Positions 22,371 to 26,246 of a stretch of DNA of 26,246 bases are shown in pieces. Both the position numbers and the translations under genes were made by a program. Every line of letters starts with the position of its first letter. Positions within the stretch are counted from its first letter, which is position 1. The stretch comes from SVQP01 sp045594705 (GTDB lineage: Bacteria; Bacillota; Clostridia; Oscillospirales; CAG-272). The notes under the pieces were generated by a model that was not told the DNA's origin, made no database searches, and was given only the letters and a program-made list of their open reading frames with translations. The stretch covers positions 1-26,246 of the forward strand of contig JAZNZB010000103.1 in NCBI GenBank assembly GCA_045594705.1. The letters are read 5' to 3'.

Positions 22371-25300
22371 ATGAAGCAAACCGCAAAACTTGGTTGCAGA
22401 GTTTTCGTAGCACTGCTGTGCCTGGCAATGCTCGCCTCTGTAATCACCGTTCCCACGTTCGCTGCAGGCAACTCCGCCCTGACCTCTTTTGCAGGCCAGG
22501 ATCTGAGTGCGTTCATCGACCTCATCAACAAGTACAATGAAGTCAAGGATCAACCTGACGCCGCTGACCAGTTGAAGGATTACGTTGATGAACAGTATGC
22601 AACCAACGAGAGTTTTAAAGAGTCCGCTGATGAAATCCTCGGTGTAAAGGACGAAGAAGATGCTAAGCAGAAATTCGACACTGTCATCGACGACGTTCTG
22701 GTAAATGAGGAGCATGTTGGCGACATCGATACCGTTGTGGACGCTGTCCAGAACGGTGCATCCTTTGATGAAATCAAGGACGCGATCGAATACCAGAAGG
22801 AAGAACAGAAGAAGAAGGATGAAGATCCTACTTACGTTTCTCCCACCTGCACCGTCCTCTGGAAGGTTGACGGTGTAACCGTTCACGAAGAGACTCTTGG
22901 CTACAAGAAGCTGATCCCCACAGTTGCAGGCAATGCAGTTGCTGGTGAGTACATCAAGTGGAACAACGAGTACGTTATCGTTCCCGAGGGCGCAACCGAG
23001 ATCGTCATCACCGGTCACAAGGTTGACATTGTAGACAAGATCGTGACCGAAGTCAACGGCCTCGCTATGAACTATGGCGAGTACGAGATCGTTTACGAGA
23101 ACGGCGTTGCTACTCTGTACGTAAACGTTGACGCAAGCAACTACAAGCAGATCATTCTTGACGTTCTGGGTGACGTTCGCGAGGGCGGCGTCAAGAGCGC
23201 ATACAAGCAGGCAGTTACTTCCTTTATTAAGGCAAGTGCTACCGAGATCTACAACGGTAAGGTCAACACCGTAACCGTAAACGGCTACGAGGTAGTTGCT
23301 GTGGAAGGCTACGGCATTTCCCAGCTGGTTGATCTGCTGGACACCGTTGAGGCAGGCAACTATGGCGAGATCATCTCTGCAGCAGGTCTGAAGAACGCTC
23401 TGCTGGTTGATCCCGTAACCCCCACCGATATCGCTGAAATGGGCGATGACGGCCTGCTGGCTACCTATGACGTTGTTCTGGATGCAGAGGATAAGGCTGA
23501 CAGCGCAGTAACGCTCAACGTTGCTCTGCGCGGCGACCTCGATCTGGTACGCAAGGGCGCTAAGGCTATCCTTGCTGCAGGCGATTTCGTTCTGAGCACC
23601 GGCGGCGACCTCGATGTTGAGATCTTCGTTCCCGCAGCTTTCTCCAAGTATCTGGCGAAGGCACTGAACTATGCAGGCGTTTCCGATGAGACCAAGCAGA
23701 CCCTCGTTGCCGGTATGAGCGAATGCGCTACCGTTGGCGAGCTGCTGGCTCTGTTCGATCTGCTTGACTATGAGCAGTTCGTAAACGTTGTTGAGTATCT
23801 GCTTGACCACGTTCCCGCTGAAAACGAGCACGAGCAGGCACTGCTGGACAAGATCGAGGAGATCCGTCCCGCACTTGCACTGACCAAGAAGCTTGGTAAT
23901 ATTCTGATCGACAAGGTTCCCGAGTCCGTTTCCGGCAAGGAAGCTTCCGTAACCTTCAAGTCTATCTACAATCTGACCCAGATGGTCACCTATGAGGATC
24001 TGGCAGCTCTGACTCAGCTCAAGGATGCAGACGCTCTGGTTGGCAGCACCCGTCTGAACGACGTTGTTGCTCGCGTTGCAAACAAGCTGAATGTAAACTC
24101 CGACCGTGCACAGGATATCGTCATGAGCATGGTTGAGGCATTTGCCGACTACCAGAATCGCATTCCCGATTCTGCCAAGGCACAGAAGGCATTTGATTAC
24201 GTAAACCGCGCTATCGACCTGGTTTACAACAAGATCCCCGAGAAGTTTGCAGACGCTAAGCTGACCGACACCTACAAGGGCGACGGTAAGTTCAGCTTCA
24301 GCTTCAGCAAGACCTATAATCCCACCGCATGGCTCAAGAACATTCTGGACGAAGTAAGCATTACCGTTTTCGGCAAGACCATCGTTCTTGGCAACTATAT
24401 CCCCAGCCGTGACATCACCTCCGACGTTTCCATTACCGTGAATATCTCCGACCTGTACTCCGTCACCTACATGGATGGCGATAAGGTCGTATTCCAGGGC
24501 TTCCTGCCTTACGGTGCAGAGCTTGCTCCCTACGGTAAGGATGCAATCCAGACCGGCCACAGCGTTGTTTGGGTTGACCAGTACGGCGAGGAGCTGACCA
24601 CCATGCCCGGTGCAGATACCGTTCTGTACGCAAAGCACGTTGCTGACAAGCACACCATCACCTTCAAGGTACTGGATCAGGTTTACGTACGCGAGTTCGC
24701 TTACGGCACCGTTCCCGCACTTGAGGATGAGCTGTACCTCTTCTCCACCCTGAACTTCAAGGGTTGGGCAGGCGTTGAGGGTGAGCTGCCCGTAGTTACC
24801 GGTGACGCTACCTACGAAGCAGTTTACACCGCTACCATCACCTTCAAGGTACTCAAGGATACTTACACCGTTGAGGTCAACTACGGCGAGATTCCCGCTC
24901 TGGATGCCGGACTGACTGCAAAGTCCACTCTGAACTTCAAGGGCTGGAAGAACTTTGAAAAGGGTCTGCCCGCAGCTGTTGCACACGCAACCTATGAGGC
25001 ATCCTATACTGCTAACGTAAACTTCTACGTTGAAGGCAAGCTGTTCGACAGCGCAGAGGTTGCTTACGACGAAACTCCCGTTGTGGCTACCCCCACCAAG
25101 CCCATTGACATGGATTACAGCTACAGCTTCAACGGCTGGACCGTTAACGGTGTTGCTGTTGTTCTGGGTCCTGTAACCGCACATACCGACTACTACGGCA
25201 CTTTCACTGCTAAGGCTCACTTCGGTGAGGATAGCAACGTTGTTCGTGAGGGCAACACCTACGTTATCACTCTTGGCGATTACGTTGTGGTCGACAACCG

Positions 25301-26246
25301 TCTGACTGCATCCACTGTCATTCCTTCTGTCATCTTCGAGATCGCAGCAATGAACGATGAGATCTCCCTGAAGGCAGTTATCGACGGCGATGCCGACGTT
25401 AAGGGTGCACACGCTGTCAGCATTCTGCTTGACAACCTGGCACTGCTGAACATTGAGGCAAATGCAACCGAAGAGGAGATCACCTTTGCAGTTTCTTCTC
25501 TGATCGATGCAGAAGCAGATTGCCCGCTCTACGGCGACTACTATGCAGTTTACAGCTTTGATCTGATCGGCTCTGCATTCGATGGCGCAAACGGCGGTAA
25601 GGCTACCGTAACCGTTCCCTTCGAGGAAAATGCTGCTAAGTTCCATGGTTACATTTACTACCTGGTTGGTGAGACCGCTGATGACCTGCCCGCTACCGAA
25701 AGCGCAGACGAGCTGACCTTCACCACCTCTCACTTCTCTTACTACGCTGTGAACTATGAGCAGTTCCTGTTCAACATCAAGTTCTTTGACGTGAACGGCG
25801 ACCTCATTAAGGAGTGGACTCTCAACTCCGATAACGGCGAGACCCTGCTTGACAGCCACGTTCCCGCATTCACTGCGATTGCTGATCCTGATGCTGCAGG
25901 CCACTACGTTGCATACTGGTACTTCGGTTCCAGAATGAACGTTAACCCCGTTAAGCAGTTCGAACAGGCTGCTCGTGACTACGAGTTCCACGAAATGCAT
26001 GAGTGCGTAGCGCACACCTTCGGCGCATACGAGTGCATCGACGATGCAACCCATAAGCGCGTTTGCTCGATCTGCGGCTACGAAGAGATCGAAGCACACA
26101 CCTACGTTGACGGCGAGTGCGTCTGCGGACACACCGAGACTGAAGTCACCACTCCCGAGGAGACTACTCCCGAAGAGACTACTCCCGAGGTAACCACTCC
26201 CGAAGAGACTACTCCCGAGGAAACCACTCCCGAGGAGACTACTCCC
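22371..26246 (+). CDS. very large secreted repeat surface protein, 3' end off the window
   Basis: The frame is open from ATG 22371 to the last base, giving 1292 residues and no stop. A signal peptide lies at about 1-31 (Lys/Arg-rich start, VFVALLCLAMLASVITV core, cleavage near TFAA). Residues about 35-150 are acidic, helical and coiled-coil-like. A long beta/alpha region without recognised domain follows. Residues about 698-947 hold InlB B-repeat/Flg_new-like modules: a divergent one from 698, then three copies exactly 60 residues apart starting at 761, 821 and 881, each with a FKGW or FNGW motif. Residues about 1212-1257 form a Cys/His-rich segment with CSICGYEE and CVCGH pairs, resembling short zinc-ribbon-like repeats found in Firmicute surface proteins. 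The tail from 1259 is TTPEE repeats, likely a wall-spanning linker before a sorting signal. GGAGGA precedes the start. Adhesion or S-layer-like display is a reasonable guess only. Confidence 0.88.
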   Translation, partial: MKQTAKLGCRVFVALLCLAMLASVITVPTFAAGNSALTSFAGQDLSAFIDLINKYNEVKDQPDAADQLKDYVDEQYATNESFKESADEILGVKDEEDAKQKFDTVIDDVLVNEEHVGDIDTVVDAVQNGASFDEIKDAIEYQKEEQKKKDEDPTYVSPTCTVLWKVDGVTVHEETLGYKKLIPTVAGNAVAGEYIKWNNEYVIVPEGATEIVITGHKVDIVDKIVTEVNGLAMNYGEYEIVYENGVATLYVNVDASNYKQIILDVLGDVREGGVKSAYKQAVTSFIKASATEIYNGKVNTVTVNGYEVVAVEGYGISQLVDLLDTVEAGNYGEIISAAGLKNALLVDPVTPTDIAEMGDDGLLATYDVVLDAEDKADSAVTLNVALRGDLDLVRKGAKAILAAGDFVLSTGGDLDVEIFVPAAFSKYLAKALNYAGVSDETKQTLVAGMSECATVGELLALFDLLDYEQFVNVVEYLLDHVPAENEHEQALLDKIEEIRPALALTKKLGNILIDKVPESVSGKEASVTFKSIYNLTQMVTYEDLAALTQLKDADALVGSTRLNDVVARVANKLNVNSDRAQDIVMSMVEAFADYQNRIPDSAKAQKAFDYVNRAIDLVYNKIPEKFADAKLTDTYKGDGKFSFSFSKTYNPTAWLKNILDEVSITVFGKTIVLGNYIPSRDITSDVSITVNISDLYSVTYMDGDKVVFQGFLPYGAELAPYGKDAIQTGHSVVWVDQYGEELTTMPGADTVLYAKHVADKHTITFKVLDQVYVREFAYGTVPALEDELYLFSTLNFKGWAGVEGELPVVTGDATYEAVYTATITFKVLKDTYTVEVNYGEIPALDAGLTAKSTLNFKGWKNFEKGLPAAVAHATYEASYTANVNFYVEGKLFDSAEVAYDETPVVATPTKPIDMDYSYSFNGWTVNGVAVVLGPVTAHTDYYGTFTAKAHFGEDSNVVREGNTYVITLGDYVVVDNRLTASTVIPSVIFEIAAMNDEISLKAVIDGDADVKGAHAVSILLDNLALLNIEANATEEEITFAVSSLIDAEADCPLYGDYYAVYSFDLIGSAFDGANGGKATVTVPFEENAAKFHGYIYYLVGETADDLPATESADELTFTTSHFSYYAVNYEQFLFNIKFFDVNGDLIKEWTLNSDNGETLLDSHVPAFTAIADPDAAGHYVAYWYFGSRMNVNPVKQFEQAARDYEFHEMHECVAHTFGAYECIDDATHKRVCSICGYEEIEAHTYVDGECVCGHTETEVTTPEETTPEETTPEVTTPEETTPEETTPEETTP
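24651..25190 (+). repeat. three tandem 180-bp coding repeats (60-residue modules)
   Basis: Units begin at 24651, 24831 and 25011. The first two share an identical 20-nt block starting ACCATCACCTTC and a similar CTGAACTTCAAGGG block, while the third has diverged. The encoded motif order is beta strand, YG turn and FKGW, as in InlB B-repeat/Flg_new modules. Confidence 0.8.
26150..26246 (+). repeat. tandem 15-bp repeats encoding TTPEE
   Basis: The unit ACTCCCGAGGAGACT and close variants repeat about six times up to the window end, with one PEV variant. They encode a Thr/Pro/Glu linker, so copy number may vary between strains. Confidence 0.9.

Noticed and set aside
22320..26132. A 1270-residue open frame on the minus strand
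   Set aside because: It mirrors the giant surface gene, whose plus frame has a promoter, ribosome binding site, signal peptide and repeats. The minus frame is rich in Val, Cys and Asn with no recognisable motif.
26150..26246. Short tandem repeats as a possible CRISPR array
   Set aside because: Units are 15 bp without spacers, in frame, and encode a TTPEE linker.

Overview
The window looks like chromosome of an anaerobic, moderately GC-rich Firmicute, most likely a gut or rumen Clostridia (Oscillospiraceae-like). This rests on AGGAGG-type ribosome binding sites, consensus sigma-A promoters with 17-nt spacers, T-box riboswitches, ferredoxin-linked 2-oxoacid metabolism, and surface proteins with Thr/Glu/Pro linkers. 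The species cannot be named from the sequence.

Region 1 (1-1561, minus strand): a consensus promoter drives a CPBP/CAAX-type membrane protease and a small permuted papain-like (NlpC/P60-type) hydrolase, ending at a perfect hairpin terminator. Region 2 (1562-1885): no gene, but an imperfect inverted-repeat element flanked by 11-bp direct repeats, probably a MITE-like remnant.

Region 3 (1886-12845, minus strand) is the centrepiece: a tightly packed nine-gene operon behind a T-box riboswitch. In transcription order it encodes (i) an XRE HTH-cupin-acyl-CoA ligase fusion, (ii) a MinD/ParA-like P-loop ATPase, (iii) an 8Fe ferredoxin subunit, (iv-vi) the alpha, beta and gamma subunits of a VOR-type 2-oxoacid:ferredoxin oxidoreductase, (vii) a branched-chain aminotransferase IlvE, (viii) a LeuA-like protein whose catalytic motifs are lost but whose regulatory domain is kept, and (ix) a fusion of a xylose-isomerase-like TIM barrel with a second type of acyl-CoA ligase. 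Region 4 (12897-15522, minus strand) holds a second XRE-cupin-ligase paralogue behind its own T-box. I read the specifier codons as AUC (Ile) for the upstream T-box and CUG (Leu, or less likely AUC) for the operon. T-boxes turn genes on when a tRNA is uncharged. The simplest reading is therefore anabolic: branched short-chain fatty acids are activated to acyl-CoAs, reductively carboxylated by VOR with reduced ferredoxin, and aminated by IlvE to Leu, Ile or Val. Such reductive carboxylation is established physiology in rumen anaerobes. The T-box control, the HTH-cupin-ligase fusion, the degenerate LeuA and the TIM-barrel-ligase fusion make this particular system unusual.

Region 5 (15553-16227, minus) is a hemolysin-III/PAQR-like membrane protein. 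Region 6 (16245-20143, plus) is an apparent operon of an ABC-F ATPase with one degenerate ATP site, a HAD phosphatase, and a GH127/DUF1680-like putative beta-L-arabinofuranosidase. Region 7 (20217-21515, plus) is a secreted CBM9/DOMON-like protein with a C-terminal membrane anchor and a strong terminator. About 670 bp without a convincing gene follow. Region 8 (22183-26246, plus) is a strong promoter, a possibly structured leader, and a very large secreted surface protein that runs off the window end. It carries three 60-residue InlB/Flg_new-like repeats, a Cys-rich ribbon-like segment and a TTPEE repeat tail.
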